From: Ramlibacter sp.
Lineage (GTDB): Bacteria; Pseudomonadota; Gammaproteobacteria; Burkholderiales; Burkholderiaceae_C
Assembly: GCA_023701085.1 (NCBI GenBank)
Contig: JAMPXR010000169.1
Span: 1 to 6,042, forward strand
Direction of reading: 5' to 3'
DNA length: 6,042 nucleotides
Below the pieces are notes generated by a model that made no database searches, was not told the origin of the DNA, and worked only from the letters and a program-made list of their open reading frames with translations. Shown here piece by piece: positions 1 through 6,042 of the stretch; position 1 is the first letter of the stretch; each line of letters opens with the position of its first letter. The position numbers and the translations under genes are program-made.

Positions 1-1238
1 ATGGCGGGGAGCGCCACACGCAGCAATTCCAGGCGATTCCGGTGGCGGCCCAGGCCAGCCCGCTGCATCCGGGCGGCGTGATCGGCCTGGAGCGCCGCTA
101 CGCGGGCGCCGATCTGCGCTGGGCAGGGCAAGCCGATCTGGCGCAAGGCTCGCTGGAAGTGGTGGCGGGACTGGCCTATGACCTGATGCGCGAGCAACGC
201 CGGGGCTGGCAGAACTTCTCGGGCGGGGTGCCCGGTGCGCAGGGCGAGCTGCGCCGTGACGAGGAAAACCAGGTCTGGAACCTCGACCCGTACCTGCAGG
301 CGGTGTGGAGGTTCACGCCGCGCTGGAGCCTGACGGCTGGCGTGCGACGCGCCACGGTGCGCTTTTCGTCGGATGACCGTTTCATCACCGGCGCCAACGG
401 CGACGACAGCGGCAGCGTGCGCTATCGGGCCACGCTGCCGGCAGTCGCTCTGATGTATGCCTGGTCACCGCAGCTGCACGCCTACGCGGCCGCCGGACGC
501 GGCTTCGAAACGCCCACATTCAACGAGCTGGCGTATCGCCCCGACGGCAGCGCCGGCCTGAACTTTGCGTTGCGGCCCTCGCGCAGCCGCAACCTCGAGC
601 TCGGCATCAAGGGGCGATCGGCGCCGGGCAGCCCGCTGCGGCAGGCGTGGAGCGCGGCCCTGTTCCACACGGCGACACGCGACGAGATCGTGGCGCAGAC
701 CAACAGCGGCGGCCGCAGCACGTTCCAGAACGCGGGCGCCACGCGGCGGCGCGGCCTGGAACTCGCCTGGGCCGCCACCTGGTCGCCCGCCTGGCAATTC
801 CAGCTTTCGCAATCCTGGCTGGATGCCCGCTACGACGAGGCCTTCGCCACCTGCGGCGGCGCGCCTTGCCCCGTGCCCACGCTGCGCATCGCGGCGGGCA
901 ACCGGATTCCGGGCACCGCGCGGTCGATGTCGGCCGCCGAAATTGCATGGCAGCCGGCGCGCGGCTGGCGCGCGGGCGCGGAGCTGCGGCGCTCCGGCCG
1001 CGTCCAGGTCAACGATGCCAACAGCGAGGCCGCGCCGGCATTCACGACGCTGGCGCTGCACGCGGGGTATGTCTTCGACCTGCGCGGCTGGACCCTGTCG
1101 GCGCATGCGCGCATCGACAACGTGCTGGACCGGCGTTACGCCGGTTCGGTGATCGTGAACGAGGGCAACGGGCGCTACTACGAGCCGGCCCCGGGACGCA
1201 GCTTCGTGTTCCGGCTGGCCGGCCACTACGCCTTCTGA
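1..1238 (+). CDS. pqqU: TonB-dependent outer-membrane receptor, YncD/PqqU-like (C-terminal part, 5' truncated by window)
   Basis: The reading frame is open from the left edge (first complete codon at base 3) to TGA at 1236-1238, giving the last 411 residues of a receptor that is about 700 residues in E. coli. The visible part is the C-terminal beta-barrel; the signal peptide, TonB box and most or all of the plug lie outside. Stretches that match the E. coli YncD (PqqU) protein as I remember it are [45 protein letters not shown] and [19 protein letters not shown]. Two cysteines (codons 852-854 and 867-869, C-x4-C) match a Cys pair in the E. coli protein and probably form a disulfide in a surface loop. 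The protein ends in Phe, the usual barrel-assembly signal. In E. coli this receptor takes up pyrroloquinoline quinone using TonB energy. The family call is firm; PQQ as ligand here is inference. The gene overlaps pyrD tail to tail by 13 bases. Confidence 0.88.
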   Translation, partial: GGERHTQQFQAIPVAAQASPLHPGGVIGLERRYAGADLRWAGQADLAQGSLEVVAGLAYDLMREQRRGWQNFSGGVPGAQGELRRDEENQVWNLDPYLQAVWRFTPRWSLTAGVRRATVRFSSDDRFITGANGDDSGSVRYRATLPAVALMYAWSPQLHAYAAAGRGFETPTFNELAYRPDGSAGLNFALRPSRSRNLELGIKGRSAPGSPLRQAWSAALFHTATRDEIVAQTNSGGRSTFQNAGATRRRGLELAWAATWSPAWQFQLSQSWLDARYDEAFATCGGAPCPVPTLRIAAGNRIPGTARSMSAAEIAWQPARGWRAGAELRRSGRVQVNDANSEAAPAFTTLALHAGYVFDLRGWTLSAHARIDNVLDRRYAGSVIVNEGNGRYYEPAPGRSFVFRLAGHYAF

Positions 1239-2290
1239 GTGGCCGGGGCGTGCGGCAGCGCCTTGAGGGCGAGCGCCGCATCCCGCACCAGACGCGGGCC
1301 GCGGTAGATCAGGCCGGTGTAGATCTGGACCGCGTCGGCGCCTGCCTGGATCTTGCTCACCGCGTCCTGCGCGCTCATGATGCCGCCCACGCCGATGATG
1401 GGAAACGCCTTGCCCAGCGTCGCGCGCAACTGGCCGATGACGCGGTTGCTCGCCTGCAGCAGCGGCGCGCCGCTCAAGCCCCCCGCTTCCTGCGCATGGG
1501 GCAGTCCTTGCACCGCTTCGCGGCTCGTCGTGGTGTTGGTGGCGATCACGCCATCCATGCCGTGGCGCTTGAGGGCCGCCGCGATGCCACCGATCTGCGC
1601 CGCATCCAGGTCGGGCGCGATCTTCACGAAGATGGGCACGCGCCGCCCCTGCTGGCGGGCCAGTTCCTCGCGCCGTTGCGCAATCGCGCCCAGCAGGCCG
1701 GCCAGGGCCTGGTCGTCCTGCAGCGAACGCAGGTTGCTGGTGTTCGGGCTGGAGATGTTGACGGTGACGTAGTCCGCGTGCGGGTAGACGCCCTCCAGGC
1801 AGACCAGGTAGTCGCTGGTGGCCTCGGTGATGGGCGTGACCGCGTTCTTGCCGATGTTCAGGCCCAGGATGCCGCCCTTGTCTCGGAACGAGGAGCGTTT
1901 GACGTTGGCGATGAAGGTCTCCAGGCCCTCGTTGTTGAAGCCCAGGCGGTTGATCAGCGCGTTCGCCTGGGGCAGGCGGAACATGCGCGGCTTGGGATTG
2001 CCCGGTTGCGGCCGCGGCGTGACGGTGCCCACCTCGATGAAGCCGAAGCCCAGCGCACCCAGGCCGTCGATGCAGCGGCCGTTCTTGTCCAGCCCGGCGG
2101 CCAGGCCGACCCGGTTGGGAAACGCCAGCCCCGCGAGCGTCACGGGATCGTCGATGCGGCCGCTGCGATAGGTCCATTCGAGCGGCGTTCCCTGCAGCCG
2201 CGACAGCGACTGGATGGTCAGCTCGTGCGCGGTTTCCGGATCGAGTCCGAACAGGAACGGGCGGGCCAGTGAATAGGGCAGCAGCGACAT
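1226..2290 (-). CDS. pyrD: Dihydroorotate dehydrogenase (quinone), class 2
   Basis: The 354-residue product oxidises dihydroorotate to orotate with FMN and passes electrons to the quinone pool, the fourth step of UMP synthesis, at the inner face of the cytoplasmic membrane. The N-terminus ([20 protein letters not shown], residues 5-24) is the short amphipathic region that marks class 2 enzymes. Core motifs follow in order: [13 protein letters not shown] (59-71), [11 protein letters not shown] (97-107), [10 protein letters not shown] (113-122), NISSPNT (178-184) with Ser181 as the expected catalytic base, FVKIAPD (221-227) with the FMN-contacting Lys223, TNTTTSR (251-257), IIGVGGI (298-304) and YTGLIYRGP (324-332). 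Length is slightly above the E. coli enzyme (336), mostly through a short C-terminal tail. ATG at 2288-2290 is preceded by a weak GGAA (complement of 2297-2300) six bases upstream. The stop is TAG (complement of 1226-1228). The gene is divergent from rpiA and convergent with the receptor gene. It looks intact. Confidence 0.97.
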   Translation of the reverse strand: MSLLPYSLARPFLFGLDPETAHELTIQSLSRLQGTPLEWTYRSGRIDDPVTLAGLAFPNRVGLAAGLDKNGRCIDGLGALGFGFIEVGTVTPRPQPGNPKPRMFRLPQANALINRLGFNNEGLETFIANVKRSSFRDKGGILGLNIGKNAVTPITEATSDYLVCLEGVYPHADYVTVNISSPNTSNLRSLQDDQALAGLLGAIAQRREELARQQGRRVPIFVKIAPDLDAAQIGGIAAALKRHGMDGVIATNTTTSREAVQGLPHAQEAGGLSGAPLLQASNRVIGQLRATLGKAFPIIGVGGIMSAQDAVSKIQAGADAVQIYTGLIYRGPRLVRDAALALKALPHAPATQKA

Positions 2291-2297
2291 GGATAAT
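2269..2297 (+). promoter_or_regulatory. Candidate rpiA promoter
   Basis: GATAAT at 2292-2297 matches the sigma-70 -10 consensus at five of six bases. Seventeen bases upstream lies only a poor -35 match (GTGAAT, 2269-2274) inside the pyrD coding sequence. Transcription would begin near 2304, leaving a leader of about 21 bases containing the rpiA ribosome binding site at 2310-2315. The position is plausible and the -35 is weak, so the call is tentative. I could not find a convincing pyrD promoter on the other strand; it would have to lie within the start of rpiA. Confidence 0.35.
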
Positions 2298-2309
2298 TCC
2301 GGGTCAAGC

Positions 2310-2315
2310 GAGGAA
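2310..2315 (+). promoter_or_regulatory. Ribosome binding site deciding the rpiA start
   Basis: GAGGAA lies nine bases before ATG at 2325-2327, a good Shine-Dalgarno match. It favours 2325 over the in-frame upstream ATG at 2289, which overlaps the pyrD start codon, has no such site and would add 12 residues not typical of the family. Confidence 0.75.
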
Positions 2316-2324
2316 TTGTCTCAA

Positions 2325-2999
2325 ATGACCCAGGACGAACTGAAAACACTGGTCGGTCAGGCGGCGCTGCAGTACGTGGTGGCCGGCGAGATCGTCGGCG
2401 TGGGCACCGGCTCCACCGTCAACAAGTTCATCGACGCGCTGGCGGCGATCAAGGACCGCATCCCGGGAGCGGTGTCGAGCTCGAACGCCTCCACCGAGCG
2501 GCTGCGCGCACTGGGCATCGCGGTGTTCGATGCCAACGAGGTGGGCGACATCCCGGTCTACATCGACGGCGCCGACGAGATCGATGGCCGCGGCTTCATG
2601 ATCAAGGGCGGCGGCGCCGCGCTGACGCGCGAGAAGATCGTCGCCGCGCAGTCCGGACGCTTCGTGTGCATCGCCGACGAATCCAAGCAGGTGCAGGTGC
2701 TGGGCCGCTTTCCGGTGCCGGTGGAAGTCGTGCCCATGGCCAGTGCGCGCCTGGTGCGGCAATTCGCGGAAATGGGCGGGGCTGCCGCGGTGCGCCGCAT
2801 GCCGGACGGACGGCCGCTGGTGACCGACAACGGCCAGCACATCCTGGACGTGAGCGGGCTGGCGATTTCGGACCCGCCGGGCTTCGAGCGCGAGGTGAAC
2901 CAGTGGCCGGGTGTCGTGACCGTGGGCGTGTTCGCGCGCCAGAAAGCCGCCGTGTGCCTGCTGGCGACGGCAGCCGGCGTCAAGACGCTGGCGTTCTGA
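2325..2999 (+). CDS. rpiA: Ribose-5-phosphate isomerase A
   Basis: The 224-residue cytoplasmic enzyme interconverts ribose 5-phosphate and ribulose 5-phosphate in the non-oxidative pentose phosphate pathway, supplying ribose 5-phosphate for PRPP and nucleotides. From ATG 2325 the family motifs fall at almost the same residue numbers as in E. coli RpiA: phosphate loop GVGTGSTV (25-32), the SSSNAST segment (51-57), DGADE (81-85) with Asp81 and Asp84, [11 protein letters not shown] (94-104) with Lys94 and the catalytic base Glu103, and Lys121 in ADESKQV. The C-terminal part ([27 protein letters not shown]) is also typical. The length is close to the usual 219 residues, and no defect is visible. 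The gene is divergent from pyrD, with 34 bases between start codons. Its TGA (2997-2999) directly abuts the stop of the convergent glutaredoxin-like gene, so any terminator for rpiA must lie within that gene. Confidence 0.97.
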   Translation: MTQDELKTLVGQAALQYVVAGEIVGVGTGSTVNKFIDALAAIKDRIPGAVSSSNASTERLRALGIAVFDANEVGDIPVYIDGADEIDGRGFMIKGGGAALTREKIVAAQSGRFVCIADESKQVQVLGRFPVPVEVVPMASARLVRQFAEMGGAAAVRRMPDGRPLVTDNGQHILDVSGLAISDPPGFEREVNQWPGVVTVGVFARQKAAVCLLATAAGVKTLAF

Positions 3000-3659
3000 T
3001 CAGAACTGGATGCCGGCGGGATTGTCGGCAGTCGCCGACGCAGCGGCCGGCGTCGCGGCGCGTGGCGCCGGCGCAGGCGCCGCGGCTCGCGCCGGCGGCA
3101 CCGCCTGCTGCGCTGTCACCAGCGCCGTGGACGGCGGCGGCGCATAGCCCGCTGGCAACTGCGACGTCTTCGGATAGCCGGCCGCGTCCAGGAACTGGAC
3201 CCATTCGGTTTCGGAAAAACCCTTGAGCTGCTGTCCGCCGATGGTGAGGAAGGGCAGGGACGGCGAGCCGCCCAGGCGCCTCAGCGCTTCGATGTCTTCC
3301 TGGGTCGTCACGGTCTTCTCCGTGAACGGAATGCCGCGCCCGGTGAGCAGGGCACGTCCCGACAGGCATGGATCGCAGGCGGGCCCGGTGTACAGGGTCA
3401 CCGGGTAACGGCTCGCCGCCTGCCGCAACTCGAACGGCAGGGCGCTGTTCACGGCGCCGGACACCGGCACCGCGACCGCCGTTGCGCCGCCCGCGCGCGC
3501 GGCGCCCTCCAGTGGCGCCTTGTCCGAAAAGGTCACGCGTCCGTCTTGCCCCACGATCCGGTAAATCTGTTGCGCATTTGCATCGTTGCCACCGATTCCG
3601 GCGAGGATCAGGAGTCCCGACAACGCGGTGAGGGCGAGCAAGGGCTGGGCAAACAACAT
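3000..3659 (-). CDS. Predicted periplasmic DUF4124/glutaredoxin-like CxxC protein
   Basis: The 219-residue product starts at ATG 3657-3659 with an AAAGG ribosome site nine bases upstream. Residues 5-21 are hydrophobic and ANA (27-29) is a good signal peptidase I site, so export is predicted. Residues 31-50 (QIYRIVGQDGRVTFSDKAP) resemble the DUF4124 motif found at the start of many proteobacterial envelope proteins. Residues 86-162 form a glutaredoxin-like thioredoxin fold: beta strand VTLYT, active site CDPC (Cys95, Cys98), helix, then SLPFLTIGG with the expected cis-proline and LKGF. Residues 171-213 are a low-complexity Ala/Pro tail, followed by NPAGIQF. A thiol-disulfide role in the envelope is inference; the family is known mainly as domain architecture, and its substrates are unknown to me. 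The frame stays open upstream to 3896, but that extension lies antisense-shadowed inside prlC and lacks a signal peptide at its start. The gene is 29 bases downstream of prlC and likely cotranscribed. Confidence 0.86.
   Translation of the reverse strand: MLFAQPLLALTALSGLLILAGIGGNDANAQQIYRIVGQDGRVTFSDKAPLEGAARAGGATAVAVPVSGAVNSALPFELRQAASRYPVTLYTGPACDPCLSGRALLTGRGIPFTEKTVTTQEDIEALRRLGGSPSLPFLTIGGQQLKGFSETEWVQFLDAAGYPKTSQLPAGYAPPPSTALVTAQQAVPPARAAAPAPAPRAATPAAASATADNPAGIQF
3024..3039. repeat. Short inverted repeat just past the rpiA stop
   Basis: GTCGGC (3024-3029) and GCCGAC (3034-3039) are perfect complements around the four-base spacer AGTC, 25 bases past the rpiA stop and inside the last codons of the glutaredoxin-like gene. 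A second, overlapping pair, CGACGC (3036-3041) and GCGTCG (3050-3055), could form an alternative stem. No T-run follows on the rpiA strand, so it is not a standard intrinsic terminator. Chance in GC-rich coding DNA is a fair explanation. Confidence 0.3.
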
Positions 3660-3668
3660 CTTCGTGGG

Positions 3669-3673
3669 CCTTT
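3669..3673 (-). promoter_or_regulatory. Ribosome binding site of the glutaredoxin-like gene
   Basis: On the minus strand AAAGG lies in the 29-base gap after the prlC stop, nine bases before ATG 3657-3659. It supports that start over the longer open frame and fits translation from a shared prlC transcript. Confidence 0.55.
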
Positions 3674-3688
3674 GGCAGTGACTTCGGT

Positions 3689-5734
3689 TCAAGCCATACC
3701 CTGGTGGCGAAGCAGCGCTTCCAGAGAGGGATCGCGGCCCCGGAAGGCCCTGAACGACTCTATCGCGGGCCGGCTTCCGCCGGGTTCGAGAATGGCTTGC
3801 CGATATTTTCGCCCGGTTTCTATGCTTGGCAAACCATCTTGTCCCATCGTTTCCTCGAATGCGGCATACGCATCCGCGCTCAGGACCTCGGCCCACTTGT
3901 AGCTGTAGTAGCCCGCCGCATAGCCGCCCGCGAATATGTGACTGAATGTATGCGCGGTGCGGCTGAACGCCGGCGGCTGGATCACCGCGACTTCATCGCG
4001 CACGCTGGCCAGCAGCGGCATGAAATCCTGCGCCGGGTCGTGCTCGGTGTGCAGCAGCATGTCGAACAGCGCGAACTCGATCTGGCGCAGCGTTTGCAGG
4101 CCGCTCTGGAAGTTCCTGGCCGCCAGCATCTTGTCGAACAGTTCGCGCGGCAGCGCGGCACCCGTTTCCACATGCGCCGTCATGTGCCGCAGCACGTTCC
4201 ATTCCCAGCAGAAGTTCTCCATGAACTGGCTGGGAAGTTCCACCGCGTCCCACTCCACGCCGCTGATGCCCGACACATCGTGTTCGTTGACCTTCGTCAG
4301 CATGTGGTGCAAGCCGTGCCCCGATTCGTGGAACAGCGTGATGACGTCGTCGTGCGTGAGCAGCGGCGGCTTGCCGCCGACACCTTCGGCGAAATTGCAG
4401 ACCAGGTGCGCGACGGGTGTCTGCAGGCTGCCGGAATCGGGGCGCAGCCAGCGCGCGCGCACGTCGTCCATCCACGCGCCGCCACGCTTGCCGGTGCGCG
4501 CCGCGGGGTCCAGGTAGAACTGGCCGACCAGCTCCGTGGAAAGGCGCTCGCCGTCGCGCCGTTCGCGTTCGATCCGGTAGAACTCGACCGATGGATGCCA
4601 CACCGGTGCGACGTCCCGCCGGATCGTCACTTCGAACAAGGTTTCGACGATCTTGAACAGGCCCGCCAGCACCTTGGGCGCGGTGAAGTATTCCTTGACC
4701 TCCTGCTCGCTGAACGCGTAGCGCTCCTCCTTGAGCTTCTCGGCGACGTAGGACCAGTCCCAGGCCTGCGGGTCGGCGATGCCGAGTTTCGCGGCGGCGA
4801 ACGCGCGCATGTCGGCCACGTCCTGTTCGGCGTAGGGCCGCGCGCGGCGGGCCAGGTCACGCAGGAAGTCGATGACCTGCCGCGGCGAACTGGCCATCTT
4901 GGGCACCAGCGACACTTCGCCGAAATTGCGGTAGCCCAGCAAGCGTGCCTCTTCCTGGCGCAGCGCCAGGATCTCGCCGATCAGTGGCGTGTTGTCGAAC
5001 TTCGGATCGCCCTGGTCGCTGGCACGGGTCACGTAGGCGCGGTACATGCGCTCGCGCAGCGCGCTGCTGTGGGCGAACTGCATCACCGGCAGGTAACTGG
5101 GCATCTTCAGCGTGAGCTTGCAGCCTTCCTTGCCGTCCGCCTGCGCGGCCGCGCGCGCGGCCTCGACCACGTCCTGCGGCACACCGGCGAGCTCGCCCTC
5201 GCCGGCGTAGTACGCGAACGCATCGGTCGCGTCGAGCGCGTGCTCGCTGAACTTCTGCGCCAGTTCGGCCTGCCGCTCCTGGATGGCCGCGAAGCGCTCG
5301 CGCGCGGCGCCGGCGAGCTCCGCGCCACCCAGCACGAAATTGCGGATCGCGTTCTTGTGCGCCTGGCGCTGCTCCGCGTCCAGCGATTCGGGTGCGATGG
5401 CCTTGTACTTGGCGTACAGCCGCTCGTCCGAGCCCAGCCGGGTCCAGAAGTCAGTGACCTTGGGCAGCGCCTGGTTGTAGGCGGCGCGCAGCTCGGGCGT
5501 GTCCGCGACGTTGTTGAGATGGCTGACGACGCTCCAGGCGCGGCCCAGCCGCTCGGTGGCGGTGTCCAGCACCCTGGCGATGTCGGCCCAGCGGCTGGGG
5601 AATTCAGGACGGGTGACGCTCTCCAGGGCCGTATCGGCCTGGGCCAGCAGGCTGTCCATGGCGGGCGCGACGTGCTGCGGCTGGACCTGGTCGAACAGCG
5701 GAAGATCGGTGAAGTCGAGGAGGGGATTGCTCAT
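3689..5734 (-). CDS. prlC: Oligopeptidase A (M3 family zinc metallopeptidase)
   Basis: The 681-residue cytoplasmic zinc endopeptidase degrades short peptides; the E. coli enzyme (OpdA/PrlC, 680 residues) digests cleaved signal peptides. Similarity to E. coli PrlC as I recall it runs end to end: NPLL near the start, SHLNNVADTPELRAAYNQ, PSYLPVMQFAHSSALRERMY, RASDQG, GEILALRQEEARLLGYRN and KRGGAWMDD. The zinc site is HESGH at residues 469-473 (codons complementary to 4316-4330), with a third ligand expected at Glu499 in VELPSQFMEN. The substrate-binding C-terminal motif HIFAGGYAAGYYSY (599-612) is complete. The usual motif is HEFGH, so Ser replaces Phe at 471; the ligands and catalytic Glu470 are intact. 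ATG 5732-5734 (MSNPLL) is chosen because it matches the E. coli N-terminus (MTNPLL). An in-frame ATG at 5741-5743 would add three residues. Neither has a visible Shine-Dalgarno sequence. The gene follows folD and precedes the glutaredoxin-like gene. Confidence 0.96.
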   Translation of the reverse strand: MSNPLLDFTDLPLFDQVQPQHVAPAMDSLLAQADTALESVTRPEFPSRWADIARVLDTATERLGRAWSVVSHLNNVADTPELRAAYNQALPKVTDFWTRLGSDERLYAKYKAIAPESLDAEQRQAHKNAIRNFVLGGAELAGAARERFAAIQERQAELAQKFSEHALDATDAFAYYAGEGELAGVPQDVVEAARAAAQADGKEGCKLTLKMPSYLPVMQFAHSSALRERMYRAYVTRASDQGDPKFDNTPLIGEILALRQEEARLLGYRNFGEVSLVPKMASSPRQVIDFLRDLARRARPYAEQDVADMRAFAAAKLGIADPQAWDWSYVAEKLKEERYAFSEQEVKEYFTAPKVLAGLFKIVETLFEVTIRRDVAPVWHPSVEFYRIERERRDGERLSTELVGQFYLDPAARTGKRGGAWMDDVRARWLRPDSGSLQTPVAHLVCNFAEGVGGKPPLLTHDDVITLFHESGHGLHHMLTKVNEHDVSGISGVEWDAVELPSQFMENFCWEWNVLRHMTAHVETGAALPRELFDKMLAARNFQSGLQTLRQIEFALFDMLLHTEHDPAQDFMPLLASVRDEVAVIQPPAFSRTAHTFSHIFAGGYAAGYYSYKWAEVLSADAYAAFEETMGQDGLPSIETGRKYRQAILEPGGSRPAIESFRAFRGRDPSLEALLRHQGMA

Positions 5735-5735
5735 T

Positions 5736-5752
5736 CGACGCATTTTGCGTCG
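5736..5752. repeat. Perfect 7-base inverted repeat at the prlC start
   Basis: CGACGCA (5736-5742) and TGCGTCG (5746-5752) are exact complements around the spacer TTT. The repeat ends one base before the chosen prlC ATG (5732-5734) and contains the alternative ATG (5741-5743). In the prlC mRNA it could fold as a small hairpin where a ribosome binding site would be expected. As DNA it has the form of a symmetrical repressor site. The repeat is plain in the sequence; a function is inferred. Confidence 0.5.
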
Positions 5753-5762
5753 GGCCGCGCGG

Positions 5763-5801
5763 AAACAAGGGTCGTGGGGGCTTGTGGCGGCGCCGCGACC
5801 C
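5763..5801 (-). terminator. Weak terminator-like hairpin between folD and prlC
   Basis: On the minus strand GGGTCG (complement of 5796-5801) pairs with CGACCC (complement of 5769-5774) across a 21-base loop that contains the further palindromic GC-rich stretch 5787-5796. TTGTTT follows directly, a broken T-run. It begins about 10 bases past the folD stop. The long loop and imperfect T-run make it a poor intrinsic terminator; partial read-through from folD into prlC is possible. Confidence 0.25.
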
Positions 5802-5811
5802 CTGCGCCCTG

Positions 5812-6042
5812 CTACGCGGCGGCGCGCTCGGCCGCTTCCAGCGTATTGACCAGCAGCATCGCGCGGGTCATCGGGCCCACGCCGCCGGGCACCGGGGTGA
5901 TCCAGCCCGCCACCCGGCTGACGCCGGCGAAGTCGACGTCGCCGCAGAGCTTGCCCGCTTCGTCGCGGTTCATGCCCACGTCGATCACCACCGCGCCGGG
6001 CTTGACCATGTCGGCCGTCAGCACCTTGCGCTTGCCCACGGC
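5812..6042 (-). CDS. folD: Bifunctional methylenetetrahydrofolate dehydrogenase/cyclohydrolase (C-terminal part)
   Basis: Only the last 76 residues are visible; the gene runs off the right edge, and the family is usually about 285 residues. FolD interconverts 5,10-methylene- and 10-formyl-tetrahydrofolate in the cytoplasm with NADP, supplying one-carbon units for purines and formyl-Met-tRNA. The fragment begins AVGK, as in the nucleotide-binding domain of E. coli FolD, followed by [14 protein letters not shown] (13-26), GDVDF (34-38) and the family signature [16 protein letters not shown] (48-63). It ends at TAG (complement of 5812-5814). The GTG at 6037-6039 is an internal Val codon, not a start. 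The gene lies 77 bases upstream of prlC in the same orientation, so a shared transcript is possible but a weak hairpin lies between them. Confidence 0.95.
   Translation of the reverse strand, partial: AVGKRKVLTADMVKPGAVVIDVGMNRDEAGKLCGDVDFAGVSRVAGWITPVPGGVGPMTRAMLLVNTLEAAERAAA

Noticed and set aside
465..2177. Long open frame on the - strand across pyrD and the receptor gene, about 570 codons.
   Set aside because: It is a frame-shifted shadow of pyrD continuing antisense through the receptor gene, with a low-complexity Arg/Gly/Pro composition.
647..2272. Long open frame on the + strand spanning the receptor gene and the antisense of pyrD, about 541 codons.
   Set aside because: It is out of frame with two well-recognised genes, is Arg/Ala/Gln-rich as expected from shifted GC-rich codons, and shows no recognisable motif.
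2289..2324. Upstream ATG start for rpiA, adding 12 residues.
   Set aside because: It overlaps the pyrD start codon, has no ribosome site, and the ATG at 2325 has a strong one and matches E. coli residue numbering.
3660..3896. N-terminal extension of the glutaredoxin-like protein into prlC.
   Set aside because: The extension is Arg/Ser/Gly-rich shadow sequence of prlC. The internal ATG at 3657-3659 starts a clear signal peptide and has a ribosome site.
3957..4517. Open frame on the + strand inside prlC, about 186 codons.
   Set aside because: It is antisense to the most conserved part of prlC, including the zinc site, and has no recognisable domain or convincing start context.
5787..5796. Ten-base perfect palindrome GCGGCGCCGC between folD and prlC.
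   Set aside because: As a G/C-only palindrome with no spacer it cannot form a hairpin by itself and is common by chance at this composition. It is noted only as part of the weak terminator candidate.
5812..6039. Separate 75-residue small protein starting at GTG 6037-6039.
   Set aside because: The frame continues to the window edge and the sequence is plainly the C-terminus of FolD, so the GTG is an internal Val codon.

Overview
This window looks like chromosomal, housekeeping sequence from a GC-rich betaproteobacterium. Protein content and base composition (about two thirds G+C by eye, strong G/C third-position preference) suggest Burkholderiales, perhaps an Alcaligenaceae member such as Bordetella or Achromobacter. 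That placement is inference from recalled family resemblance, not from a search. I see no phage, transposon, CRISPR, tRNA or rRNA sequence. Coding density is very high: no gene-free stretch reaches 100 bases.

Layout, left to right. (1) The C-terminal part of a TonB-dependent outer-membrane receptor of the YncD/PqqU type (+, cut by the left edge). (2) pyrD, quinone-linked dihydroorotate dehydrogenase (-), whose 3' end overlaps the receptor gene tail to tail. (3) rpiA, ribose-5-phosphate isomerase A (+), divergent from pyrD across only 34 bases. (4) A predicted periplasmic protein combining a DUF4124-like segment with a CxxC glutaredoxin-like domain (-), whose stop codon directly abuts that of rpiA. 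(5) prlC, oligopeptidase A (-), 29 bases upstream of gene 4 and probably cotranscribed with it. (6) The C-terminal quarter of folD (-), cut by the right edge and upstream of prlC.

Functionally, pyrD (pyrimidine ring synthesis), rpiA (ribose 5-phosphate, precursor of PRPP) and folD (one-carbon folate units for purines, thymidylate and formyl-Met) all feed nucleotide and one-carbon metabolism. PrlC degrades cytoplasmic peptides, including cleaved signal peptides in E. coli. The glutaredoxin-like protein may act in envelope thiol chemistry, and the receptor imports a ligand, PQQ in the E. coli relative.

I found no clear candidate for a wholly new system. The points most worth a second look are the DUF4124-glutaredoxin protein downstream of prlC, the perfect inverted repeat at the prlC start in place of a visible Shine-Dalgarno sequence, the very compact pyrD/rpiA divergent junction, and the PqqU-like receptor outside the enterobacteria.
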